A stretch of DNA of 64,000 nt from Enterocloster lavalensis (lineage in GTDB: Bacteria > Bacillota > Clostridia > Lachnospirales > Lachnospiraceae): contig NZ_CABJCG010000006.1 of assembly GCF_902364025.1 (NCBI RefSeq), positions 202,524 to 266,523 of the forward strand, written 5' to 3'. A model generated the notes under the pieces. That model had not been told where the DNA came from. It ran no database searches and saw only the letters and a program-made list of their open reading frames with translations. Numbering within the stretch: position 1 is the stretch's first letter; each line of letters opens with the position of its first letter. The translations under genes and the position numbers were made by a program. Shown piece by piece: positions 8,907 to 16,853 of the stretch.

Positions 8907-9623
8907 CTACGCCTCTGCTCTCAGCCAGACAACCGCGTAGATCTCCCCCGTTTCGCTCCCCAGCACAACCGTGTAACACTTGTCCTCCCCGCAGGCCACA
9001 CGGGGCACGATCACGTCGCCGAGCAGCGCCGCTTTCTTATAGTCTGCCCGGATTTCCCGGATTGTAATCCCGGCCGGGACAGCTTCCCTGGCGATTTCCA
9101 CATACTGGGCGTTGTTCACGTGGTGATTGGTGTCCAGATGATGGCGGGCGACCACCACCGGCTCCACCGCTTCCAGGTGCTCCGGCACCGGAATCTTGCG
9201 CGGTGCCTTGCCCAGATCCAGCCTGGGCTCCGGCTCCCCGTAGGGATCTGTGTCCGCACTGGTCACGCGGATGGGCTGTTCTTTCTCCAGATCGTATAAA
9301 AACCACACCGAAGCCGCCCGTACGCAGTCGTTGCCGCCCAAATCCCGCAGCACAAAATTCCGGTAGCCGTAAATGCCCTTAAAATCGTTGTGCCAGGTTC
9401 CCACGGTCAGCCGTTCCCCCAGCCGCGGATAGCGGTCAATGACAATCTGCCAGGAGGACAACAGCCAGATTCTGCGGTGTTCGCCCAGATACCCCACGCC
9501 GACGCCCACATCCTCGGAGTGGAACGTGCTGCAGTCCTGCATATAGTTAATGATCCCGGTCACCGTCAGCCTGCCCTCTTCGTCGGTCTCGCTGTAGCGC
9601 ACCCTGCTGTCAAACGTATACAT
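8907..9623 (-). CDS. Acyl-ACP thioesterase (double hotdog)
   Basis: A 238-aa member of the acyl-ACP thioesterase family (FatA-like), which releases fatty acids from acyl carrier protein. The N-terminal hotdog contains GIINYMQDCSTFHSEDVGVG. The second hotdog contains the HHLDTNHHVNNAQYVEIA segment carrying the conserved N and H residues. The start ATG at 9623 follows AGAGAGG with six bases spacing; the longer reading frame to 9662 lacks a ribosome site. Two-domain bacterial members of about 240 aa are usual in Clostridia. Confidence 0.88.
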   Translation of the reverse strand: MYTFDSRVRYSETDEEGRLTVTGIINYMQDCSTFHSEDVGVGVGYLGEHRRIWLLSSWQIVIDRYPRLGERLTVGTWHNDFKGIYGYRNFVLRDLGGNDCVRAASVWFLYDLEKEQPIRVTSADTDPYGEPEPRLDLGKAPRKIPVPEHLEAVEPVVVARHHLDTNHHVNNAQYVEIAREAVPAGITIREIRADYKKAALLGDVIVPRVACGEDKCYTVVLGSETGEIYAVVWLRAEA

Positions 9624-9931
9624 AGTCAACCTCTCTCTTCGCCGGTCCGGGCGCCTGTACAAAAACTCCCGGATTCCTGGACCTATTGTAGCACAAAGGA
9701 CGGGGAGAATACAAGCACGTTTTCAGCCGGAAGCCTTGTCTTTGGCTGATTTTCGGACAGAACGCCGGGATATGGCAGGCCCGGACATCCTGGGCGGGGC
9801 GCGGCCTCAAAAAGAGAGTTGATGCTGCGGGCAGCCGAAACAGAATAAGAGCACCCGCTGTGGACGGCAAGCCCAAACGGACCTCCGTTTTCCCCACAGC
9901 GGGCGCTCTCACGAATTTGTTATTCCGCCGC
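9624..9931. other. 308-bp intergenic region with one strong structured element
   Basis: No convincing gene is present; reading frames here are antisense or lack ribosome sites. The only clear structure is the stem at 9848-9909. The rest is unassigned and probably contains the thioesterase promoter. Confidence 0.6.
9848..9909 (-). terminator. Large stem-loop after the MocA-HD gene, possible terminator
   Basis: The outer arms (9848-9863 and 9894-9909) pair over 15 bp with one mismatch, CCCGCTGTGG with CCACAGCGGG at the core. An inner hairpin AAACGG-ACCT-CCGTTT sits in the loop. On the minus strand it begins about 20 nt after the MocA-HD stop and is followed by a moderately T-rich stretch (TTATTCTGTTT). 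A structured RNA is an alternative. Confidence 0.5.
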
Positions 9932-11014
9932 TCAAATGGCGATACTGTTCTCCCACACCTGAAGCGCCCGGCGCGCCTGAAGGCGGCGGCGCTCAAAATG
10001 CTCCATAGCCTCACGGCTGCCCGTGCATTTGATCCGGCTCCGCTCAAAGCGTTCCTCCAGGGAGACCTCCCGCTCGCCCTGCACCAGCTTGTCAGCCAGG
10101 TATACCACCAGCGTTTCATCCGCCTTAGGTGGTATACAATCCAGATCGTGGTGCTGGCGCACGATCTCGGCCGCCAGGGGATAACCGCTTCTGCTGAGAA
10201 TTTCAGCGCCCCGCCGGGCGTGATCGGGCTGGCCCTTGCCGATGTCGTGGAGCAAGGCCGCAGACCGGACCAGCTCCAGGTTCAGGCAGATTCCGGAGCG
10301 GCCGAGCCGGACGGCCATGTCCAGAGCCTTCCGGCTGACCGCCTCGCTGTGACGCCGCACCGTCTCCGGCATCCCGCTGGTCTGCAGCAGCCATTTTAAG
10401 GCCTCTCCGTCCGGATATCCCTTCCCCCGGCTGCCGTTTAACGCCAGAAGGCGGCGGTACTCCTCCCGCGTGTCCGCGTCCGTAAAACTCCCCTCGTCGT
10501 AGACCACCACGTCCCTTACCAGCTCCTTTTGGCCCTTTAAAAAGCCCCGGAGCCCGTCGTCCCCCTGGTAGGCCATGGCCAGCTTCACCATCTCCCGATC
10601 CAGCTTCACCGGATGGCCATAGCGGTCCATGCTTTTGGTGCGGACGATGGGACTGTCGCACTCCATCACCCGGCGCACCGTGGCCCCGGTCACCGCAGGC
10701 ACGTCCACCGGCATAACCAGAATCTGGTCGCAGAGCTCTGCGATGGCCCCGAAACCCAGACGCAGCGAATCCATCATCTCCGAGGTCTCGTAATGTTCAT
10801 TGCGGATCAGTAAGACCCCGCTGTCCGCCAGCTCCCGCTCCAGCTCCTCCCCCCGGAATCCGGTCACCACGGCAATCGGGTCCGCATGTTCCGCTTTCAA
10901 CATGGCAACCAGATGCCCGGCAACGCTGAACTCCCCAAAGGGAAGCAGGGGCTTGAAGGCCCCCATGCGGGAGGAAAGTCCCGCCGCTGCAATCACTGCT
11001 CCTGTCCGCTTCAT
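9932..11014 (-). CDS. MocA-like molybdopterin cytidylyltransferase fused to an HD domain
   Basis: Residues 1-190 form a MobA/MocA-type nucleotidyltransferase with the loop GLSSRMGAFKPLLPFG and the metal-binding MPVDVP motif. Residues ~210-330 form an HD phosphohydrolase-like domain (AALLHDIGKG). In molybdenum hydroxylase operons this transferase adds CMP to molybdopterin to make the cytosine dinucleotide cofactor. The HD function is unknown. The start ATG at 11014 is preceded by GGAGGAG with good spacing. It lies 33 bp after the IscU-like gene, at the 3' end of the hydroxylase operon. Confidence 0.85.
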   Translation of the reverse strand: MKRTGAVIAAAGLSSRMGAFKPLLPFGEFSVAGHLVAMLKAEHADPIAVVTGFRGEELERELADSGVLLIRNEHYETSEMMDSLRLGFGAIAELCDQILVMPVDVPAVTGATVRRVMECDSPIVRTKSMDRYGHPVKLDREMVKLAMAYQGDDGLRGFLKGQKELVRDVVVYDEGSFTDADTREEYRRLLALNGSRGKGYPDGEALKWLLQTSGMPETVRRHSEAVSRKALDMAVRLGRSGICLNLELVRSAALLHDIGKGQPDHARRGAEILSRSGYPLAAEIVRQHHDLDCIPPKADETLVVYLADKLVQGEREVSLEERFERSRIKCTGSREAMEHFERRRLQARRALQVWENSIAI

Positions 11015-11047
11015 TCCACACTCCTCCATTTCATGGGTTGGGGGGCT

Positions 11048-11476
11048 TCACCTCCGGGCAGCCGCCTCTTCCGTCACCCCGCCGCTCATCTGCGCCATCC
11101 GGTCCGCCCTGCGGACCGCATAGTCCTTTAGCGTCCGTTTGAGAGCGATCTCCGCCATCTGCGCGCAGTGGATGCTCTCCTGCTCCAGGCCCCCGAAAAA
11201 CTCCGAAAGGGCGGCGGCGCTGATCAGATACGCCTCCATCACCGGCTTTCCAAGCGCCAGCTCTGCGGCCCGGGCCGCGCAGGCCTTTAAGGGCGGGCAG
11301 GCGGACTCGGTGATCGTAAAACGGCACTCCGTGATGATCTCACGCCTGGTGTCCACGAACATGGCCAGCACATCCCCGCAGCCCGGCTCCCTTGCCTCGC
11401 CTCTGCCCAGAAATGTTTCCGGCTCTCCCAGGTTTTCCGTCTTTTCACTGTATAAAATAATTTTCTCGCGATCCAT
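11048..11476 (-). CDS. IscU/NifU-like iron-sulfur cluster scaffold
   Basis: A 142-aa NifU N-terminal-like protein. It keeps the scaffold cysteines in PGCGDVL, in SACPPLKAC and in the C-terminal HCAQMAEIALKRTLKDY motif. A longer N-terminus and reordered loops set it apart from housekeeping IscU. Its place between the hydroxylase subunits and the MocA-HD gene suggests it supplies Fe-S clusters to this molybdenum enzyme. A structured 167-bp gap separates it from the FAD subunit gene. Confidence 0.8.
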   Translation of the reverse strand: MDREKIILYSEKTENLGEPETFLGRGEAREPGCGDVLAMFVDTRREIITECRFTITESACPPLKACAARAAELALGKPVMEAYLISAAALSEFFGGLEQESIHCAQMAEIALKRTLKDYAVRRADRMAQMSGGVTEEAAARR

Positions 11477-11528
11477 TGTAATCTCCCTATTCTACAGTCG
11501 GATTGGCCGGTAAACTATACCCAAACAT

Positions 11529-11637
11529 GCGGGACGGCTGTGCACGGATTGGCCGGCAGGCTGTAACCAGGCACGCCGGACAGCCGAGACCGGGTGAACC
11601 CGCCCCAGTCTCCCGGCTCCCGGTTCAGCCGTCCCGC
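11529..11637 (-). other. Structured spacer with 12-bp inverted repeat between FAD-subunit and IscU-like genes
   Basis: GCGGGACGGCTG (11529-11540) and its exact complement CAGCCGTCCCGC (11626-11637) bracket about 85 bp with smaller internal pairings (GGCTGT/ACAGCC, CGGGT/ACCCG). It lies in a same-strand operon gap and has no T-run, so it could be an RNA processing or mRNA stability element rather than a terminator. Confidence 0.5.
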
Positions 11638-11643
11638 TCTTCC

Positions 11644-14010
11644 TCAAAATCCCAGAAACCGCCGCACCATCACCTTAGCCATCTCGATCTTATAACCGTT
11701 CATTTCCAGCGGAATGGCGTGCCGCAGGGCGATCTCGGCCGCCTCGCGGGCAGTCTCCTCATTCAGCGCCTTGCCGCGCAGGTAGTTCTCTGCCTCGGTC
11801 ATCTTCATGGGGATGGGAGCCACGGCGCCCAGCACCAGGCTGATCTCCTTCACCAGACCGTCCTCCAGGCGGTAGGTTCCGGCCACGGCCAGCACCGCGA
11901 AGTCGATGGACTTGCGGATGCGGTATTTGTCGTAAACCGCCACTGTACCCGGCTCAGGTTTTGGCACCACGATCTCCAGCACAATCTCCCCTGGCTTTAA
12001 GATATCCTTCACACGGGTGGAACCGGCGAAAAATACCGCTCCGTCCAGCTCCCGCAGGCTGGTCCTGACCCTGGCGCCGTAGGCGTAGAGCATGTTGGCC
12101 ATGTCGCTGGGGTTCACGGCCAGACAGCCGCAGTTAAAGCAGCGGCAGGCCTCACCGCGAACCGCCTCCTCTGGCAGGGATCCCATGTCCTCCTTGTCCA
12201 TGCCGCGCTCTTCGACCGGCAGCAGCGGGGACTTTACCGCGCTGTGGCTGTGGCGGCAGCCCGGATCAAAGGAGGCCAGTTTAGCGGCCTCACGCGCTTC
12301 CTGAACCTTCTCCACCTCCAGCGGTTCCAGGCCGCAGTGGCGGTTGATGGCTACAGCGGTCTCCTTGCCCGCCGCGATGGCCTTGATCACCGTAGCCGGG
12401 CCCGTGGTCACATCGCCTCCGGCGAAGATTCCGTCCACGCTGGTGCGGTTGCCCTCCAGGGCCTTGATTCTGCCCCGCTCCGTCTCCACCTCGTAAGCGC
12501 CGTTTAAGAACTCCAGGTCCGCCTTCTGGCCGATGGCCATGAGAATGATGTCCGCATCCAATGTCAGCAGCTTGTCCTCGTCGTAGACCGGGTTGAAGCG
12601 GCCGGTCTCATCCAGCACCCTGGGGCAGCTCTTGAACACGATGCCGCTGACCGCTCCATCCCGGCGCAGCACTTCCTTGGGTCCCCAGCCGTTTTGGATC
12701 ACCACTCCCTCCTCCAGGGCGCGGGTGACCTCCTCCTCGTTGGCCGGCATGCCGTCCCGCTGCTCCAGGCAGACCATGGTCACATTGGGCGCGCCCAGGC
12801 GCTTGGCCGTGATGGCCACGTCCATTGCCACGTTTCCGCCGCCCACAACCACCACGTCGGAGCCGGGCTTCTCCAGAATATAATTGTTCACGTCCACCAG
12901 GAATTCCAGGCCAAACCGGGTCAGTTCCTCGCCCGCCAGACCGATCAGGGGGCGTTTCCAGGTGCCGGTGTCCAGCATCACGCCGTCGCTGTCCTGATAG
13001 ATTTCTTCCAGCTGGATGTCGGTTCCCACCGAACAGCCGCAGCGGAAGGCGACGCCCATATGTTCCAGTGCTCCCACGAACCTGCGCACGATCTCCTTGG
13101 GCAGGCGGTAGGCCGGAATAGCATAGGACAGGCAGCCGCCCGCTTCCTTCTGTTTCTCGTACACGGTCACACGGTAGCCGCTCTGGCGCAGGTAACAGGC
13201 CGCGGTCAGTCCTGCGGGGCCGGAACCCACGATGGAGATGTGTTTTCCATTCTCCCGCTCCGGTTTTGTGAGGAACTGATCCGCGTGCTCCAGAATATAG
13301 TCCCCAAGAAAACGCTCGATGCTGCCCACGTTCAGGCTCTCGTCGTAGGTGTTGCGGTTGCAGCCCTCCATGCAGAAGTGGGCGCAGACGCGGCTGGTGA
13401 TGGCGGGCATGGGATTGACCTCCAAAAGTACCCGGGCCGCTTTCTCATACTCTCCCGCCCGAACCATTTCCATATAAGCGGAAATGTCTGTGTGAGCCGG
13501 ACATTTCCCCGTACAGGGAGTCTCGCACACCTTGGCCGCCCCGAAAATGGAGTGGTACCGGTTCTCGCCCATCATAGCCGAGCACAGGTGGCCGCTCTTT
13601 CTGGCGCAGTTGATCTTACCGCCCAGAATGTCGGGATAGCGGTAATACCAGCAGCGGATATCCTGGCAGATATTTCCGGCTATCGTGGCCGTGTTGCGCA
13701 GGTTGGGGGTTGCCACGCTTTTCGCCGCGGTCTGCAGCGCGGGCCAGCGGCTTCCCACAACCGGTGAATCCGCCACGTCCCGCAGGGTGGCCGCGGCCCC
13801 GATGTGCAGGCCGTCCTCCCGCTCCTCAATGCGGTTTAAACCCGGGATGCCCTTTAAATTCACCACCTGCCTGGGGTATTCCGGCAGCAGGCCGTCCTTT
13901 AAAACGCCCAGCAGATCCGTGCCGCCGCCCATGGCAACTGTGTCCGGCTCCATCAGGAAGCCAACCGCCTCCTCCACAGACGACGGGTTCTTATATGTAA
14001 AATTTTTCAT
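11644..14010 (-). CDS. Molybdenum hydroxylase FAD subunit with inserted GltD-like oxidoreductase
   Basis: This 788-aa protein is a CoxM/XdhB-type FAD subunit split by another enzyme. Residues 1-157 are the N-terminal FAD domain (AMGGGTDLL, TIAGNICQDIRCWYYR). Residues ~158-620 are a glutamate synthase small-subunit-like module with two cysteine clusters (C162/C166/C170 and C209/C213/C217), FAD loop GSGPAG at 262-267, NAD(P)H loop GGGNVAMD near 390 and GGD at 531-533. Residues ~621-788 resume the C-terminal FAD-subunit domain. It probably passes electrons between NAD(P)H and the Mo enzyme. The ATG follows GGAGGGAAAATAG directly after the Mo subunit stop. Confidence 0.9.
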   Translation of the reverse strand: MKNFTYKNPSSVEEAVGFLMEPDTVAMGGGTDLLGVLKDGLLPEYPRQVVNLKGIPGLNRIEEREDGLHIGAAATLRDVADSPVVGSRWPALQTAAKSVATPNLRNTATIAGNICQDIRCWYYRYPDILGGKINCARKSGHLCSAMMGENRYHSIFGAAKVCETPCTGKCPAHTDISAYMEMVRAGEYEKAARVLLEVNPMPAITSRVCAHFCMEGCNRNTYDESLNVGSIERFLGDYILEHADQFLTKPERENGKHISIVGSGPAGLTAACYLRQSGYRVTVYEKQKEAGGCLSYAIPAYRLPKEIVRRFVGALEHMGVAFRCGCSVGTDIQLEEIYQDSDGVMLDTGTWKRPLIGLAGEELTRFGLEFLVDVNNYILEKPGSDVVVVGGGNVAMDVAITAKRLGAPNVTMVCLEQRDGMPANEEEVTRALEEGVVIQNGWGPKEVLRRDGAVSGIVFKSCPRVLDETGRFNPVYDEDKLLTLDADIILMAIGQKADLEFLNGAYEVETERGRIKALEGNRTSVDGIFAGGDVTTGPATVIKAIAAGKETAVAINRHCGLEPLEVEKVQEAREAAKLASFDPGCRHSHSAVKSPLLPVEERGMDKEDMGSLPEEAVRGEACRCFNCGCLAVNPSDMANMLYAYGARVRTSLRELDGAVFFAGSTRVKDILKPGEIVLEIVVPKPEPGTVAVYDKYRIRKSIDFAVLAVAGTYRLEDGLVKEISLVLGAVAPIPMKMTEAENYLRGKALNEETAREAAEIALRHAIPLEMNGYKIEMAKVMVRRFLGF

Positions 14011-16302
14011 CTATTTTCCCTCCTTTTCCTTCAGCGCCTGAATCACCTTGGCAGGCGAAAACGGATACGAGTTCAGCTTGATGCCGCAGGCGTTGTAGAT
14101 GGCCATGCGGATCGCCGGGCCGCCGGGGGCCAAAAGCGGTTCGCCCACGCCCACCGCGCCGAAGGGGTAGTCGTTGTCGCTGTTCTTCATGGATTCCAGC
14201 ACAATGTGATCGTGCTTCACCACGTCGTTGAAGGTTCTGGTCTTGTAATCGATGTTGCTGGGATTTAACACGCGGTAGTCATTGGGATCCCAGACCGTTT
14301 CCTCCATGCAGGCGATGTCGATGCCGGCGAAGAAGGACTGGAGCTGGTTTCTCAGGGGAAGCGGGTTCACGATCACGCCCGCGTCGGAGCCGCCGAAGTG
14401 GTCCACGATGCGGAAGGTTCCCATTTCCAGGTCCACCTCAACCTCCACAAACTGCAGGTGGAAAATTGTGCTGTTGTGCACGCCCTCAAAGCGTCCGCAG
14501 CCGGTCACGCTGTCCACCTTGCCCATCAGGTGGGGGAACAGCAGGTAGGTTTCCCCGGGATTGGACAGCCGGTAAACCTTGCCGCCCTTAAAGCCCAGAT
14601 CGTCCTCCGGAACGCCGAATTTCTCGTGGGCCAGCTGATAGAGCTTGCGCTTCACATCCTCGCAGGCCCGCTTGGCCACGATGCCGCCGCAGTAGGTGGA
14701 TCGGGAGCCGGTGGAGCCGAAGTCCGGGGGCGTCATGCCGGTGTCCGCGTCGGAAACCCGGATGCACTCTAAGGGCATATCCAGCTCCTCAGCCACGATC
14801 TTTAACATCACGTCCCTGGTTCCTGCGCCGAATTCCGCCATACAGGTGGAAAGATACACGGCGCCAAGACCGGTCAGGGTCACGTTGGCGTTGCTCGGCT
14901 TTCCGCCCGTGTCCGAGTGGCCCGCTGCGCCCACGCCCACGCCTCTTGCCTTCTTTCCGTCCGGGGACACCCAGGTGGGCACGCCCCAGCCTTTAAACCG
15001 GCCGCTCCAGCCAAAAGCCTCCGCCGTTTTCACCACCAGATCGCTCCAGTCCGCGGTCTTGTTATTCTGCCAGGGATGGGGCTCGGCCATGGCGTTGTGG
15101 TAGCGGTCGCCCTTCTTCATGGCGTTTTTCACCAGATAGTCCACCGGATCCACATCCAGTTTGATGCAGGCTTCCATAATGGCCTGGCTGACCAGGGCCG
15201 TGCTCTCCATGTATCCGTAACCCCGGAAGGAACCCGACGGCATGTGGTTGGTGACCACCACCTCGGCGTCAAACTTCTTGTTGTCGGTCTTACACAGGAT
15301 CGGCAGAGTGTTGGTACCCACCGCCAGCATGAACTCCTGGGTGGATGCGCAGACGCCCGCGTCCGCGTACTGGCGCATCTCCACGGCGCTGGCCAGTCCG
15401 TCTTTCTTCATTCCGAACCGGATGTGGGCGTTGGTCACCATGCGGTTCTGATGGATTGCAAAATGCTCCTCCTTGGTGTAGCAGAACATCACGGGACAGC
15501 GGGCCGCTTTCGCCATGACAGCCGCAAATACCAGGGGCTGCACGTTGCCGCTGTAGAGCTTGGAGCCGAAGCTGCCTCCCACGGCCGGAGCGGTCAAACG
15601 CACCTGCTCGTAGGGCACGTTCAGGGCCGACGCCACGTTCTGGTGGCAGTAAGCGGGAGCCGCGGCCGAGGCGATAAAGTTGTAGGTGTCGTTCTCATAC
15701 CAGCAGATGGTCACCGGCGGCTCCACGGGCAGCGGGTTCTGGCCGTTCTCGATGGAGGAGTCCACCTCCACGATCACGTCGGACTCCGCAAAGCCCTTTT
15801 CCAGATCTCCCACCTCAAAGTTTAAATTGTTTTTGTGGGGCGCGATATTTCCGGGGAGCTCGGGATAAAGCTGGGGCGCATCCTCCGCCAGGGCTTCCTC
15901 GATGGTGAACACAGGCTTTAACACCTGGTATTTCACCTCGATCAGCTTCATGGCTTCCAGGGCGATATCCTCCGTCTCCGCCACCACCAGGGCCACCGCG
16001 TCCCCCACGAAGCGCACGTACTCGTCCATCAGGTGATGGTGCTTTGGCGGGGTGAAGCCGTTGGTGATGAAAATATTCCGGTCCACATCCTTCCAGGTCA
16101 CCACCGCGGAGACGCCGGGACAGGCTTTTGCCTTCTCCGTGTTGATCTCCACCAGCCTGGCGTAGGGATGGGGGCTTCTCAGAATCTTGCCGTACTGCAT
16201 TCCGGGCTTCTTGAAATCTCCCGTATACATCGCCTTTCCCGTCACAATCTGCGGGCCCAACAGGCGTTTTGTCTCTTTTCCAACATATTTCAGTTCGCTC
16301 AT
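14011..16302 (-). CDS. Molybdenum hydroxylase Mo-binding subunit (xanthine dehydrogenase family)
   Basis: A 763-aa large subunit of the xanthine dehydrogenase/aldehyde oxidase family. It hydroxylates a heterocycle or aldehyde at a molybdopterin dinucleotide. The ald_Xan_dh_C domain is at residues ~20-130. The Mo-binding domain carries GGSFGSKLYSG, GSFRGYGYMES, GSTGSRSTYCGG and the near-C-terminal GVGEPLLAPG with the catalytic glutamate. The start overlaps the 2Fe-2S subunit stop by 4 bp and its stop abuts the FAD subunit ATG. The substrate cannot be set from sequence; purines or N-heterocycles are typical. Confidence 0.93.
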   Translation of the reverse strand: MSELKYVGKETKRLLGPQIVTGKAMYTGDFKKPGMQYGKILRSPHPYARLVEINTEKAKACPGVSAVVTWKDVDRNIFITNGFTPPKHHHLMDEYVRFVGDAVALVVAETEDIALEAMKLIEVKYQVLKPVFTIEEALAEDAPQLYPELPGNIAPHKNNLNFEVGDLEKGFAESDVIVEVDSSIENGQNPLPVEPPVTICWYENDTYNFIASAAAPAYCHQNVASALNVPYEQVRLTAPAVGGSFGSKLYSGNVQPLVFAAVMAKAARCPVMFCYTKEEHFAIHQNRMVTNAHIRFGMKKDGLASAVEMRQYADAGVCASTQEFMLAVGTNTLPILCKTDNKKFDAEVVVTNHMPSGSFRGYGYMESTALVSQAIMEACIKLDVDPVDYLVKNAMKKGDRYHNAMAEPHPWQNNKTADWSDLVVKTAEAFGWSGRFKGWGVPTWVSPDGKKARGVGVGAAGHSDTGGKPSNANVTLTGLGAVYLSTCMAEFGAGTRDVMLKIVAEELDMPLECIRVSDADTGMTPPDFGSTGSRSTYCGGIVAKRACEDVKRKLYQLAHEKFGVPEDDLGFKGGKVYRLSNPGETYLLFPHLMGKVDSVTGCGRFEGVHNSTIFHLQFVEVEVDLEMGTFRIVDHFGGSDAGVIVNPLPLRNQLQSFFAGIDIACMEETVWDPNDYRVLNPSNIDYKTRTFNDVVKHDHIVLESMKNSDNDYPFGAVGVGEPLLAPGGPAIRMAIYNACGIKLNSYPFSPAKVIQALKEKEGK

Positions 16303-16826
16303 ACCTGCTCCTCCCTCTTCTTCCGGTTCTGATCCACATAGGCCATAATGGATTCCACCGCCGTGTAATGGGTGCCGCAGCGGCAGTAATTGCCGGCCAG
16401 GGCCTCCCGCACTTCCTCCTCCGTGGGCTCCGGGTTCTCATTGAGCAGCGCTTTGGCCGTCATGATCACGCCGGGGATACAGAAGCCGCACTGGTAACCG
16501 CAGTTGTCCAAAAATGCCTGCTGCAGGCCGTCCAGCTCCCCTGTGGCCCGGTCCGCCAGGCCCTCGATGGTGGTGATGTCCGCCCCGTCACAGTCCATGG
16601 TCAGGGTCATGCAGGAGGTCACGGCCCTGCCGTCCATAATCACGGTACAGCAGCCGCAGGCCCCCTGGTCGCAGCCGATCTTAAGCCCGGTCAGCTCCAG
16701 ACGGTCCCGCAGGGTGTGGGCCAGGGTCTCGCTCTCCGGCATGTCGGTCCTGCCGTCCCCCACCGGTATCTCATACGCTCTGCCGTTGACTGTGAGCGCG
16801 ATGATTTTCTGAGTAATTTCTTTCAT
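16299..16826 (-). CDS. Molybdenum hydroxylase 2Fe-2S subunit
   Basis: A 175-aa CoxS/XdhC-type electron-transfer subunit carrying two [2Fe-2S] clusters. The plant-ferredoxin-type cysteines are in GCDQGACGCCTVIMDG and SCM. The second cluster is in CGFCIPGVIM and NYCRCGTHY. It passes electrons from the Mo subunit to the FAD subunit. AAAGGAG precedes the ATG with a ten-base spacing. It is the first catalytic gene of the operon, 27 bp after the MFS gene. Confidence 0.94.
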   Translation of the reverse strand: MKEITQKIIALTVNGRAYEIPVGDGRTDMPESETLAHTLRDRLELTGLKIGCDQGACGCCTVIMDGRAVTSCMTLTMDCDGADITTIEGLADRATGELDGLQQAFLDNCGYQCGFCIPGVIMTAKALLNENPEPTEEEVREALAGNYCRCGTHYTAVESIMAYVDQNRKKREEQV

Positions 16827-16853
16827 ATTGATCTATCTCCTTTCAGTTTGCAG

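Noticed and set aside
9610..10119. 169-codon minus-strand frame between the thioesterase and MocA-HD genes
   Set aside because: It overlaps both real genes in another frame and runs through the large stem-loop; no ribosome site is seen.
12694..13767. 357-codon plus-strand open frame across the FAD-GltD gene
   Set aside because: Antisense to a clear enzyme, with no ribosome site and no protein-like motifs. Similar long antisense frames at 14917-15825 and 16269-17618 were left out for the same reason.
16360..16385. GTAATGGGTGCCGCAG resembling the 40-bp repeat
   Set aside because: It is in the coding part of the 2Fe-2S subunit, specifying the CRCGTHY cluster motif, and the rest of the repeat is absent.
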